From: Collinsella sp. TM09-10AT
GTDB taxonomy: Bacteria > Actinomycetota > Coriobacteriia > Coriobacteriales > Coriobacteriaceae
Assembly (NCBI RefSeq): GCF_003436275.1
Contig: NZ_QSOP01000023.1
Coordinates: 1 to 35,498, forward strand
Length of the DNA: 35,498 bases
Direction: 5' to 3'
The notes below the pieces were generated by a model. That model ran no database searches, had not been told where the DNA came from, and saw only the letters and a list, made by a program, of their open reading frames with translations. This document shows, one piece after another, positions 15,310 to 22,964 of the stretch. The translations under genes and the position numbers were made by a program. Position 1 is the first letter of the stretch. Every line of letters begins with the position of its first letter.

Positions 15310-16986
15310 CTACGAGAGCGACGTTCTCAGCAACTCGTTGAAGAGCTTCGGGTTGCCCTTGCCGCGGCTCGCCTTCATGCACTGGCCTACCAAAAAGCCG
15401 ATGACCTTCTGGTTGCCGTCACGATACTGCTGCGCCTGATCGGCACAGTTTGCCAGCACCTCGTCCACGATCGGCTGCAGTGCGCCGGCATCGCTCACCT
15501 GACGCATGCCGCGCTCGTCGACGATCTTGTTGGGGTCGTCGCCGGTCTGGGCCATCGCCTCAAAGACCTCGTGCGCCTGGTTGGAGCTGATGGCATCGGT
15601 CGCCAGCAGCTTGGCGAGTGCCGCCACCTGAGCCGGCGCGATGCCGGACTCGGCGAGCGACACGCCTGCGCCCTTAAGGTAGGCGATCATCTCGTTGACC
15701 AGCAGGTTTGCGACCGTCTGGGCCTCCTTGCCGGCCATACCGGCAGCGGCGGCCTCAAAGAAGTCGGCAAACTCAGGGTCGCCGGCGATCTGCTCGGCGT
15801 CAGCCGTCTTAATGCCAAAGTCGGCCTCAAAACGGACGCGCTTGGCATCGGGCAGCTCGGGAATCTCGCCACGGCAGCGGTCGATGAACTCGTCGTCCAG
15901 ATCGAACGGCGCCAGGTCGGGATCGGGGAACAGACGATAGTCGTCTGCCGTTTCCTTCACACGCATGACCACGGTGCGCTTGCGGCTGGGCTCCCAGTGG
16001 CGGGTCTCCTGATAGATGATGCCGCCCTCCTCGAGCACCTCGGCCTGGCGGCAAATCTCGTAGGCAAGGCCGTCGTGCAGACTCTTAAACGAGTTGAGGT
16101 TCTTGAGCTCGGTCTTGGTGCCCAACTTGGTCTCGCCACGGCGACGCAGCGACACGTTGCCGTCGCAGCGCATGGAGCCCTTCTCCATGGAGCAGTCCGA
16201 AATGCCCAGCGTCACAAAGATGCGACGGAGCTTCTCCATAAACAGGCGAGCCTCCTCGGGCGTGCGCAGGTCGGGCTCGGTGACGAGCTCGATCAGCGGC
16301 GTGCCGCAGCGGTTGTAGTCGACGAGCGACTCGGCCGCGGCGGTAATGCGGCCCTCGGCGCCGCCCACGTGAACCATCTTGGCGGCGTCCTCCTCCATGT
16401 GGATGCGCAGGATGCGGATGGGCACCGTGTAGGAACCGTCCTCGCGACGCTCGGGCATCTGCAGGTTGGACGCATCGTAGCTGGCCAGATGACCGGCGCG
16501 CTGATTGCCCTCGCGCATGGTCGACGTCATGGACGTGGACAGACCCTCGGCGTTGGCCGAGGCGCTCGCCAGGCTCTGGGCCTCGGCCTCGCCAAATGCG
16601 CAGTCGGGGCGCTCGGCGGCACCGCGACCGGTCACGTCCAGGTCCAGGTGACCGTACATGGCAAAGGCGACCGGACCCTGCGTGGTCTGAAAGTTCTTGG
16701 CCATATCGGGATAGAAGTAGTGCTTGCGGTAGAACATCGAGTGGCGCTGGATCTCGCAGTTGGTGGCGAGACCGGCCTTGACGATACTCTCGATGGCGCG
16801 CTTGTTGGGCACCGGCAGGGCGCCGGGCAGGCCCAGGCACACCGGGCACACGTTGGCGTTGGGCTCGTCATCGTGGCTGAGCTTGCAGTTGCAGAACATC
16901 TTGGTATCGAGTGCGGTGAGCTCGGTATGGATCTCCAGGCCGATCACGGCCTCCCAATCCTGCAGGACCTCGGAAAGCTCCTTCAT
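15310..16986 (-). CDS. gatB: Asp-tRNA(Asn)/Glu-tRNA(Gln) amidotransferase subunit B
   Basis: Kinase and tRNA-binding subunit of GatCAB, which turns Glu-tRNA(Gln) or Asp-tRNA(Asn) into the amidated form. It has 558 residues, longer than the usual 475-500. The N-terminal motif VIGLEIHTEL and the cysteines of FCNC (32, 34) and CPVC (47, 50) fit the zinc-binding cradle. FYRKHYFYPDMAKNFQ is also typical. Between about residues 104 and 190 there are roughly 60 extra residues, rich in Ala, Ser and Glu, ahead of the conserved RIHMEEDAAK. The start overlaps the gatA stop codon by one base (TAATG), with GGGAGG upstream. Confidence 0.95.
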   Translation of the reverse strand: MKELSEVLQDWEAVIGLEIHTELTALDTKMFCNCKLSHDDEPNANVCPVCLGLPGALPVPNKRAIESIVKAGLATNCEIQRHSMFYRKHYFYPDMAKNFQTTQGPVAFAMYGHLDLDVTGRGAAERPDCAFGEAEAQSLASASANAEGLSTSMTSTMREGNQRAGHLASYDASNLQMPERREDGSYTVPIRILRIHMEEDAAKMVHVGGAEGRITAAAESLVDYNRCGTPLIELVTEPDLRTPEEARLFMEKLRRIFVTLGISDCSMEKGSMRCDGNVSLRRRGETKLGTKTELKNLNSFKSLHDGLAYEICRQAEVLEEGGIIYQETRHWEPSRKRTVVMRVKETADDYRLFPDPDLAPFDLDDEFIDRCRGEIPELPDAKRVRFEADFGIKTADAEQIAGDPEFADFFEAAAAGMAGKEAQTVANLLVNEMIAYLKGAGVSLAESGIAPAQVAALAKLLATDAISSNQAHEVFEAMAQTGDDPNKIVDERGMRQVSDAGALQPIVDEVLANCADQAQQYRDGNQKVIGFLVGQCMKASRGKGNPKLFNELLRTSLS

Positions 16987-18500
16987 TACAGCTCGCCTCC
17001 CTTCCCGGCAAAATCGGGCGCGACGGAAAGCGCGGGCGCACCCGTGGCGGCATCGGCAAAGCCGCGCTCCAGGGCGCGGGCAAACGTGAGCAGCTGACGG
17101 TCCTTAAAGGCCGGACCAACCAGTTGGGCAGAAACAGGCAGCTTGCTGTCCTCGCCCAGGCCCAGCGGCACCGAGATACCGCCGTTGCCGCAAATGTTGA
17201 GCGAGATGGTGTACAGATCGGAGAGGTACATCTGCGTGGGGTCGCTGATCTCGCCAAACTTAAAGGCCGTGCGCGGCGAGGCGGGCATGAGGATGGTGTC
17301 CACCTTGGCATACGCGGCGTCGTAGTCCCGCGTGATGAGCGTACGGGCCTTTTGCGCGGCGTAGTAGTACTTGTCGTACACGCCCGAGCTCAGCAGGTAG
17401 GCGCCGAGCATCTGACGGCGCTTGGCCTCGGCGCCAAAGCCGTGGGCGCGCGAAAGCGAGCTCTGGTCGGACAGGTTGGCGCAGCCCTCCTCCTGATAGC
17501 CGTAGCGAATGCCGTCAAAGCGAGCCAGGTTGGAGAACGCCTCGGCCGGACCGATGACGTAGTAGGCAGCGATGGCGGCATCCAGGTGAGGCAGGTCGAC
17601 CTCGACCAGCTCGGCGCCCTGGTTCTGCAGCTCCTGGGCGGCGCGCTGAACAGCGGCCTTGACCTCGGGCGTCAGACCCTCGGCCTCCATAAACGCGGGG
17701 ATGATGCCCACGCGCTTGCCCTCGATGTTGTCGTTGAGGTGCTCGGTAAAGTCGACGGCGCAATCCTGGTTGGTGCAGTCGTACGGATCGTGGCCCGCAC
17801 CGGTAAGCGCGTTCATGGCCAGTGCGACATCCTCGACCGTGCGGCCAAAGGGGCCCACCTGGTCGAGCGACGAGCCAAAGGCGACCACGCCGTAACGGCT
17901 CACGGCGCCATACGTGGGCTTAAAGCCCACCACGCCGCACAGCGACGCCGGCTGGCGAATGGAGCCGCCGGTATCCGAGCCCAGCGAGAGCGCGACCTCG
18001 CCCGCGGCGACGGCAGCAGCAGAGCCGCCCGAAGAGCCGCCGGGCACGCGCTCGGTATCCCAGGGATTGTTGGTACGGTGGAACGCCGAGCTCTCGGTAG
18101 AGCTACCAAAGGCAAACTCATCCATGTTGGCCTTGCCCATGGGCAGGCAGCCGGCATCGAGCATGCGCTGGACGCAGGTGGCGGTGTAGACGCTCTGGTA
18201 GTCCCCGAGCATGCGGGAAGCGCAGGTGGTGCGCGTGCCCACGAGGTTCATGTTGTCCTTGATGGCCAGCGGCACGCCCGCGAGCGGGGGCAGCGGCTTG
18301 CCTGCGGCGCGGTCGGCATCCACGCGCGCGGCGGCCTCGAGCGCAAGCTCGGGCGCCACCTGCAGGAATGCCTGGACCCCGCCCTCGCGCGCCTCGATGG
18401 CCGCAAGGGAGGTCTGGGCCACCTCGGTAGCGGTAAAGTCGCCGGCGGCAACGCCCGCGGCAATCTGGGCGGCGGTAAGGGAATCGAAGCTTAGCGCCAT
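16986..18500 (-). CDS. gatA: Asp-tRNA(Asn)/Glu-tRNA(Gln) amidotransferase subunit A
   Basis: Glutaminase/amidase subunit of GatCAB, 504 residues, the normal length. The Ser-cis-Ser-Lys triad can be placed: Lys81 (LAIKDN), cis-Ser156 (GGSSGGS) and nucleophile Ser180 (SDTGGSIRQP). These match the spacing known in Staphylococcus aureus GatA. Ammonia released from glutamine is passed to GatB. The start ATG at 18500 overlaps the gatC stop codon by one base, so gatC, gatA and gatB are translationally coupled. Confidence 0.97.
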   Translation of the reverse strand: MALSFDSLTAAQIAAGVAAGDFTATEVAQTSLAAIEAREGGVQAFLQVAPELALEAAARVDADRAAGKPLPPLAGVPLAIKDNMNLVGTRTTCASRMLGDYQSVYTATCVQRMLDAGCLPMGKANMDEFAFGSSTESSAFHRTNNPWDTERVPGGSSGGSAAAVAAGEVALSLGSDTGGSIRQPASLCGVVGFKPTYGAVSRYGVVAFGSSLDQVGPFGRTVEDVALAMNALTGAGHDPYDCTNQDCAVDFTEHLNDNIEGKRVGIIPAFMEAEGLTPEVKAAVQRAAQELQNQGAELVEVDLPHLDAAIAAYYVIGPAEAFSNLARFDGIRYGYQEEGCANLSDQSSLSRAHGFGAEAKRRQMLGAYLLSSGVYDKYYYAAQKARTLITRDYDAAYAKVDTILMPASPRTAFKFGEISDPTQMYLSDLYTISLNICGNGGISVPLGLGEDSKLPVSAQLVGPAFKDRQLLTFARALERGFADAATGAPALSVAPDFAGKGGEL

Positions 18501-18811
18501 TACTCGCTCTCCCCCTCTCCCAAAATGGACGGCACGCGGAAGTAGCGGTCGCGCGCGCTGCCGGCGTTTTCGAGCGCAACGTCGAGCGGCAGGTCGCGCT
18601 CGGGCTCGCGCAGGTCGTCGCCCATCACGTTGGACAGGCTTCCGATGGGATGGAACGTGGGCTCCACGTCGGGCAAGTCATATTGCAAGACGGGCTCGAG
18701 CATCTGGACGGCGTCGTTCATGTAGGACGTCATCTGGGTGAGCTCGTCATCGGTCAGTGCGATCTTTGCGTACTCGGCGATGCCGCGCACGTCTTTCTCG
18801 CTGAGTGCCAT
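18500..18811 (-). CDS. gatC: Asp-tRNA(Asn)/Glu-tRNA(Gln) amidotransferase subunit C
   Basis: Small clamp subunit, 103 residues, that wraps the GatA-GatB interface. The N-terminus (SEKDVRGIAEYAKIALTDDEL) is the GatC helix. The C-terminus carries the LREPERDLP and RDRYFRVP segments typical of the family. ATG 18811 was chosen over an upstream in-frame ATG at 18829 because GGAAGGGAG lies immediately before it and the family starts here. It is the first gene of gatCAB. Upstream lie repeat hairpins and then the sortase gene in the same direction. Confidence 0.93.
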   Translation of the reverse strand: MALSEKDVRGIAEYAKIALTDDELTQMTSYMNDAVQMLEPVLQYDLPDVEPTFHPIGSLSNVMGDDLREPERDLPLDVALENAGSARDRYFRVPSILGEGESE

Positions 18812-18974
18812 AGGCGCTCCCTTCCGCATAACAGATAAACCGCTCTAGTATACAAGGCAACGCCGCTTGGAGCAGATGCTTTACCCAAATGCAGCGAAAA
18901 CGTAACGAGGGCGGCGGTTGGCAGGCGGCGGGCTGACGGTTCTGCAGCGAAACCGTCCCGCCCGCAACGAAAAG

Positions 18975-19031
18975 CATCACAACATTCGACGCTTTTCGCC
19001 AAAATCGCGATTTTCATCGAATGTTGTGATG
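18975..19031. repeat. Palindromic repeat, family A, copy 1
   Basis: CATCACAACATTCGA and its exact complement enclose a 27-base centre that contains the palindrome AAAATCGCGATTTT. A second copy with the same orientation and nearly the same centre lies at 29501-29563. Confidence 0.8.
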
Positions 19032-19045
19032 GTTTGGAAATCCCG

Positions 19046-19080
19046 ACCACCACAAAGGTGCCTGTCCCCATTGTGGTGGT
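19046..19080. repeat. Hairpin repeat, family B, copy 1
   Basis: ACCACCACAA pairs with TTGTGGTGGT around AGGTGCCTGTCCCC. Related copies are at 28474-28507, 29436-29469 and 31018-31054. It sits 13 bases past the sortase stop codon and could terminate that gene, though no T tract follows. Confidence 0.75.
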
Positions 19081-19093
19081 TCTGGAGAATGTC

Positions 19094-20032
19094 TTATGCC
19101 GAGGCCTTGGCCTTGCGGCGCTTGCGGACCGCGTGGATCACGATGTCCAGTAGCAACAGCACAATGGCCACGACCACGATGAGCACGGCAAACTCGCGCT
19201 TGCCCCAGTGGCGGCCGGCCAGCGACTTTTGCTTGTCGACGTCCTTCTTGTTGTACTTGGTGCGCACGCAATGCACCAGCAGGCGATGGTCGTTCACGCC
19301 ATAGGGCGTGCAGGTGACGAGCGTCACTTTGTCGGCGCCGGGCTCGATGGTCAGCGACTCCATCTCCTCGGGCAGCACGACCTCGGAGTCCACCATCTTA
19401 TAGGCGAGCGTCTTGTTCATGGTGTGCAGCAGCACCAGGTCGCCGGGCTCCAGCGAATGGATGTCGTCGAACATGCTCAGGTTGCGCATGCCCGAGTGCG
19501 CGGTGAGCACGCAATGCGTCGAGGTGCCGCCCACCGGCAGGCTCGTGCCCTCCAGGTGGCCGACGCCCGCCATAAGGACTTCCTCGCTCGTGCCGTGGTA
19601 AATGGGCATGCTCACATCGATGGAGGGAATCTCGACCCAGCTCATCATGGGGTAGCGGTCAAAGATGAGCTGCTGAGCGTAGGGCTCGATCTGGTCGGCG
19701 GGGAGCTCGGTGGCCTCGCCCGCCAGCTGCTCGTTATAGGAGCGCGCCTGCAGCAAGATGCGCTCGCGCTCCTCGGCAGACAGCGCGTCCACGGTGCTGG
19801 ACACCGTGCTGATCTGGTTGAACACGCCCGAGGCTTCGAGCCGGTCCAAGATCCACGGCCAGGTCATAAGGCCCACGCCAATAAGGATGATGACGATGGT
19901 GATGAGCCGGTCGGCCCAGCGCGGCAGTCGCTTGCGACGGCGCTTGGGCTTTGGTTGAGGTTTGGGCTGAGGGCTTGAGCCGCCGTTGTCCGCGGCGTTA
20001 TTGCTCTTCATATGTTTGGCGCCCTGCACCAT
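19094..20032 (-). CDS. Class C sortase (pilin polymerase)
   Basis: Membrane transpeptidase of 312 residues that links pilin subunits through their LPXTG-like motifs. A basic, Pro/Lys-rich N-terminus precedes a first membrane helix (about 42-60), and a second helix lies at about 283-303. That two-anchor layout is typical of class C. The catalytic residues are His179 (LTAHSG), Cys241 (TLVTCTPYG) and Arg250 (NDHRLLV). The usual DPF/W lid motif is not evident; the candidate lid region around 105-125 reads LPADQIEPY. The start ATG at 20032 follows GAGGAG. It is the last gene of the pilus locus, but a 1-kb insert-like gap with a duplicated module separates it from the pilins. Confidence 0.93.
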   Translation of the reverse strand: MVQGAKHMKSNNAADNGGSSPQPKPQPKPKRRRKRLPRWADRLITIVIILIGVGLMTWPWILDRLEASGVFNQISTVSSTVDALSAEERERILLQARSYNEQLAGEATELPADQIEPYAQQLIFDRYPMMSWVEIPSIDVSMPIYHGTSEEVLMAGVGHLEGTSLPVGGTSTHCVLTAHSGMRNLSMFDDIHSLEPGDLVLLHTMNKTLAYKMVDSEVVLPEEMESLTIEPGADKVTLVTCTPYGVNDHRLLVHCVRTKYNKKDVDKQKSLAGRHWGKREFAVLIVVVAIVLLLLDIVIHAVRKRRKAKASA

Positions 20033-20161
20033 CGCCGGTCACTCCTCTACAACTCAAGTTGTCTAAACAAATAATAGCCGATTAGCAGGCTCCCCCGCCC
20101 GACAACACAGCTAGACCGCACCGTCCAGTCGAGGATAAGCCAGCATTTGAGTTTTCAAAAT

Positions 20162-20184
20162 GTCCCGAATCGGCGGGGCGATTC
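20162..20184. promoter_or_regulatory. Dyad TCCCGAATCG-N6-CGATTCGGGA with a TACAAT hexamer
   Basis: A ten-base inverted repeat with a six-base centre ends directly at TACAAT (20179-20184), which could be a -10 hexamer for the plus-strand RNA. There is no good -35 box, so the dyad could be an activator or repressor site. Read on the minus strand the same hairpin is followed by CATTTTG and could terminate the peptide mRNA. It is conserved in copy 2 (20642-20674). Confidence 0.45.
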
Positions 20185-20190
20185 GGGATA

Positions 20191-20299
20191 CAATGTCAAT
20201 TGAAAACGACGCATCCCGCGTAAGTGTACGAGAGCGCGGGCGGCCTAGTTTTCAGTTTTTGTTAAATGCCCGGGATCCGACCCCCGGGCATTCTTATTT
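20191..20299 (+). ncRNA. Candidate structured small RNA, copy 1 (possible antitoxin)
   Basis: Predicted from structure only. An outer stem TGAAAAC/GTTTTCA encloses an inner stem CCCGCG/CGCGGG with a 14-base loop beginning TAAGTG. A terminator follows (AATGCCCGGG with CCCGGGCATT, then CTTATTT, 20265-20299). Copy 2 has the outer stem as GGAGAC/GTTTCC, which still pairs. The terminator overlaps the stop codon of the 49-residue peptide on the opposite strand. The 5' end is a guess from the TACAAT hexamer. Confidence 0.5.
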
Positions 20300-20443
20300 G
20301 CGCTTTCGGCGCAAATGCCGTCCACCGTCCGCACCGCGCGTGCGCCTACGGACCTTAAACCGAACTTCATACGAGTCAAGAAACGCGATGACGAACGAGC
20401 CCACCGCCGCGAGGGCGGCGAGCGCGTTAAGGAATTTCAGCAT
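20294..20443 (-). CDS. Small hydrophobic/basic peptide, candidate type I toxin
   Basis: A 49-residue peptide. Residues 4-23 form one membrane-spanning helix (FLNALAALAAVGSFVIAFLD). The C-terminus is strongly basic, with an RRRTRG stretch and a final LRRKRK. A strong GGAGGT lies six bases before the ATG at 20443. The stop codon falls inside the terminator of a convergent structured RNA. Size, single helix and charged tail resemble type I toxins such as TxpA, Fst or TisB, without a sequence match I can claim. A second copy at 20772-20877 has lost the first 15 codons. Of four base differences in the shared coding part, three are synonymous in this frame, which mildly supports coding. A plain small membrane protein is the alternative. 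Confidence 0.6.
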   Translation of the reverse strand: MLKFLNALAALAAVGSFVIAFLDSYEVRFKVRRRTRGADGGRHLRRKRK

Positions 20444-20630
20444 ATGGTGACCTCCGATCGAGTCGTCGGCCGCCCGCGCACGGAATGCGTCGCAAGGATA
20501 TTTTACTGCGAGTGTATGCACCCACGCCTGGTAAACGCGATTTTGACAAACATTTGTTCGATAGTTACACGCACGGTTCCTCGCCCAGCGGAGCCTGGCC
20601 GCATTGTCCGGGTTTGCCCGACGTGTTTGC
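20444..20630. other. Region between the two module copies
   Basis: This holds the leader of the small peptide gene, with a candidate minus-strand -10 (TAAAAT, 20505-20500) and a LexA-like site at 20547-20560. A plus-strand TTGACA (20543-20548) with TACACG 17 bases later points towards copy 2. No open frame is convincing. Confidence 0.5.
20547..20560 (-). promoter_or_regulatory. LexA-type SOS box candidate
   Basis: On the minus strand CGAACAAATGTTTG fits the Gram-positive LexA consensus CGAACRNRYGTTYG at every position. It lies in the spacer of the plus-strand TTGACA-N17-TACACG and 104 bases upstream of the small peptide's ATG. Confidence 0.5.
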
Positions 20631-20680
20631 GTTTTCAAAATGTCCCGGATCGGCGGAGCGATTCGGGATACAATGTCTGT

Positions 20681-20777
20681 AGGAGACGATGCACCCCGCG
20701 TAAGTGATCGAAAGCGCGGGCGACCAGTTTCCGGTGTTGTTAAATGCCCGGGCCTCTAACCCCGGGCATTCTTATTT
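20681..20777 (+). ncRNA. Candidate structured small RNA, copy 2
   Basis: Same layout as copy 1: TACAAT at 20669-20674, outer stem GGAGAC/GTTTCC, and inner stem CCCGCG/CGCGGG with a TAAGTG-type loop. The terminator is AATGCCCGGG/CCCGGGCATT followed by CTTATTT (20743-20777). It is kept although the opposite peptide gene is truncated. It may also be read from the SOS-like promoter at about 20543. Confidence 0.45.
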
Positions 20778-20877
20778 GCGCTTGCGGCGCAAATGCCTTC
20801 TACCGTCCGCACCGCGCGTGCGCCTACGGACCTTAAACCGAACCTCATACGAGTCAAGAAATGCGATGACGAACGAG
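20772..20877 (-). pseudogene. Truncated copy of the small basic peptide gene
   Basis: Encodes the last 34 residues of the 49-residue peptide (from SFVIAFLDSYEV to the RRKRK end) with one substitution. The start codon, ribosome-binding site and first 15 codons are missing. The homology stops abruptly at 20877. The frame remains open upstream to 21017 but into unrelated sequence. Confidence 0.75.
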
Positions 20878-20912
20878 CTGCATCGGACGATGAAGGCTGG
20901 CTGCGTTATCCC

Positions 20913-20951
20913 AAAAAAACGGGGCAGACTCCAGTGCGGAGTCTGCCCCGT
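20913..20951 (-). terminator. Terminator of the pilin gene
   Basis: ACGGGGCAGACTCC and its complement form a 14-bp stem (20919-20951). On the minus strand it is followed by seven T. It lies about 100 bases past the stop codon of the LPLTG pilin, so the sortase gene downstream probably needs read-through or its own promoter. Confidence 0.92.
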
Positions 20952-21050
20952 AAAGAGAATGGCAAAGCAAGAACGTCGATGGACGAGAAAAGTGTCCGCA
21001 AGTCTCATGGCCATCACATCCCACCTGCCAAAGGGATGGGTGGGTGAGCG

Positions 21051-22856
21051 TTACTCCTGCTCGGACTCCTCGGCCTGCTTACGGCTGCGGATGAGGTGCG
21101 CCACACCGATGCACAGAACCGCGCCACCAGCGATCCAAGTGAAGGTCACGCCGTTGAGACCGGTCAGCGGGAGGCCAACCTGCTTGGTATCGCCAACGGT
21201 GATGTTGAAGGTACCATCGGCATTCTTCTCCGATCCGTCCTTCTTCGTCAGCTTGTTGTCGCCAGAATTTCCGTCGGTGAGGCCAGAGATGACGTTGTCG
21301 TTCTGACCCTTGTTATTAAGCCTTCCCTCAAGCTTTGTCAGCTTGTAGCCCTGGCCCTCCTCATCATTAATTGTCGGATCAATCGTAAATTCGAAAGACG
21401 AAACCGCGGTATAGCCATTGGGGGCGTTTTTCTCGGTCACAGTATAGGTACCAGCATCAAGACCGGTAAGCTGAATGAGGCCCTTCTCGTTCGTCGTTAA
21501 AACAACCTCGTCATCACTCAACGTACCGTTCTTCGCGACGTATTTCACCCCGTTATTCTCATCACCTGTGGTCGTGATGGTAAATTGCGCGCCCTCGAGA
21601 GCTGCTTCGGTGCCCAAGTCAACCTTATTAATCTGAAGGCCGTAGGTATAGTCCACGACGGTGTCGGGCGCCGAGGTGCCAGTGCCTGCGACCATGGGGT
21701 TGTTAGAATACTCGAGCGTAACAGTATTGGGGTTGCCCTCCAGCCCGTTGTTGGCCCCTGCAATAACCGCCTTTGCGTTGAGCTTTGCCTGGTAGAAGAC
21801 AACAATCTTGGTGTTGGCATCGATCGTAAGCGGTTCGTCATCTTTCGCGGTGGCCGACTTCAGACCCTTTTCGCCCTTACTAAAATCGACTACCAGGTCA
21901 CGCCTGGAATCAGAGGGTTTAGTCACACCGTAGCTAGCCGGAGCAATCTCGGTATATGCATCACCGTTCAGTGCATAAACGCTAAGCGAGCCATCGACGT
22001 AGTCAAGACCCTTCTCCAGCGTATCCTTAAACTTATAGGAATAAGAGTCATAGCTGGCGTAGTTATCTGCGATCGTACCGGTTAGCTTATAGTTCACTAC
22101 CTGACCGATCTGGGAGTCGGCCGCATCCTTCCAATTGGCCTCGTCCTCCCCAGTAATGGCAGTGCCCGTCACCTTAGAATCGTCGAGGACCTTTTTCTCA
22201 ACCGTTGGGATGTTGGTCTTCTCATAAACGGTCACGGCACTACCACCCACGACTGCAAAGATGGGAGACGTGCCGGTGTTCTTATTGCTGGCCACCAGGC
22301 TACTATCGTCGGTCACAAACAAGTAATAACCAGATCCGGCGGTAGCATTCCAAGGCTGTCCAGCTGAAATACCAGAAGCGGTCGGAGTCTCATTCTTTAC
22401 GGCATTCGCGACTGCGTAGAGAACATTATCAGTAGCGACTCGCGTCCCCTTAGTAGTTCCGTCAGCTGAACCCGCAATCGGACCACCCGCGTTCGCCATA
22501 AGGAATTCGGCGACATCCTGAGCCGTGGGCTTCGTGGGAAGTTTAGTCACACTGGGTGCATTGTAGCCGCTCCAGCCCTCGATGGCACTAATCACTTCGT
22601 TGCCAAGATCGGAGTTAGTCCACTCGATGTTCTGAGCAATCTTGCCCTCCGTCTTGTCGGTCACCGTTGCCTTGAAGATCTGATACGCCTTGAACTTGGT
22701 GCTCTCGTTACCATTGACCTGGTTGATCGTGATGCTGCCCGTCGCACCATCCTCAGCAAACGCCATGGTCACCGGGGCCATGACGCCGCCGAAGCTCAGC
22801 GCTGCTGTGAGGCCGGCGGTTACTGCCAGGCGTGCGATGTTCTTGCTCATGCTCAT
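21051..22856 (-). CDS. SpaA-type major pilin, LPLTG-anchored
   Basis: Likely backbone subunit of a sortase-built pilus, 601 residues. A signal peptide (1-34) ends near MAFAEDG. Middle domains show the isopeptide-fimbrial pattern. The segment AVTVYEKTN, just before PTVEKKV, is a good candidate for the pilin motif whose Lys is joined to the next subunit. A CnaB-like domain carries the E-box GTYTVTEKNAPNGY. The cell-wall sorting signal is LPLTG (about 562-566), then a hydrophobic helix and a charged tail. ATG 22856 was chosen for its GGAGG. The gene has visibly lower G+C than the pilin upstream of it. That pilin is a paralogue with the same domain order. Confidence 0.9.
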   Translation of the reverse strand: MSMSKNIARLAVTAGLTAALSFGGVMAPVTMAFAEDGATGSITINQVNGNESTKFKAYQIFKATVTDKTEGKIAQNIEWTNSDLGNEVISAIEGWSGYNAPSVTKLPTKPTAQDVAEFLMANAGGPIAGSADGTTKGTRVATDNVLYAVANAVKNETPTASGISAGQPWNATAGSGYYLFVTDDSSLVASNKNTGTSPIFAVVGGSAVTVYEKTNIPTVEKKVLDDSKVTGTAITGEDEANWKDAADSQIGQVVNYKLTGTIADNYASYDSYSYKFKDTLEKGLDYVDGSLSVYALNGDAYTEIAPASYGVTKPSDSRRDLVVDFSKGEKGLKSATAKDDEPLTIDANTKIVVFYQAKLNAKAVIAGANNGLEGNPNTVTLEYSNNPMVAGTGTSAPDTVVDYTYGLQINKVDLGTEAALEGAQFTITTTGDENNGVKYVAKNGTLSDDEVVLTTNEKGLIQLTGLDAGTYTVTEKNAPNGYTAVSSFEFTIDPTINDEEGQGYKLTKLEGRLNNKGQNDNVISGLTDGNSGDNKLTKKDGSEKNADGTFNITVGDTKQVGLPLTGLNGVTFTWIAGGAVLCIGVAHLIRSRKQAEESEQE

Positions 22857-22964
22857 CTTCTTTTCCTCCGTTTTCCGTTTGATTCTCATTCGATCGGTCA
22901 TCATCTGTCTGTGTCTTAGCATCTGCTTCGCTACGTCTCGCCCCGCTCTCTGTGGGGCTGCCAG

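Larger units (their letters stand above)
20151..20399. repeat. Duplicated module, copy 1
   Basis: A 249-base segment from GTTTTCAAAA to GACGAACGAG, repeated at 20631-20877 with about 85-90% identity by eye. It holds a dyad, a structured RNA with terminator, and the 3' two thirds of a small peptide gene on the other strand. Confidence 0.9.

Noticed and set aside
15265..17097. 610-codon open frame on the plus strand
   Set aside because: Antisense to gatB; low-complexity Gly/Leu/Val/His composition and no start signal.
20160..20450. Plus-strand frame of 96 codons through the duplicated module
   Set aside because: In copy 2 the first part is not kept in frame, and two of the four base differences in the shared part change amino acids, against one in the minus-strand peptide frame.
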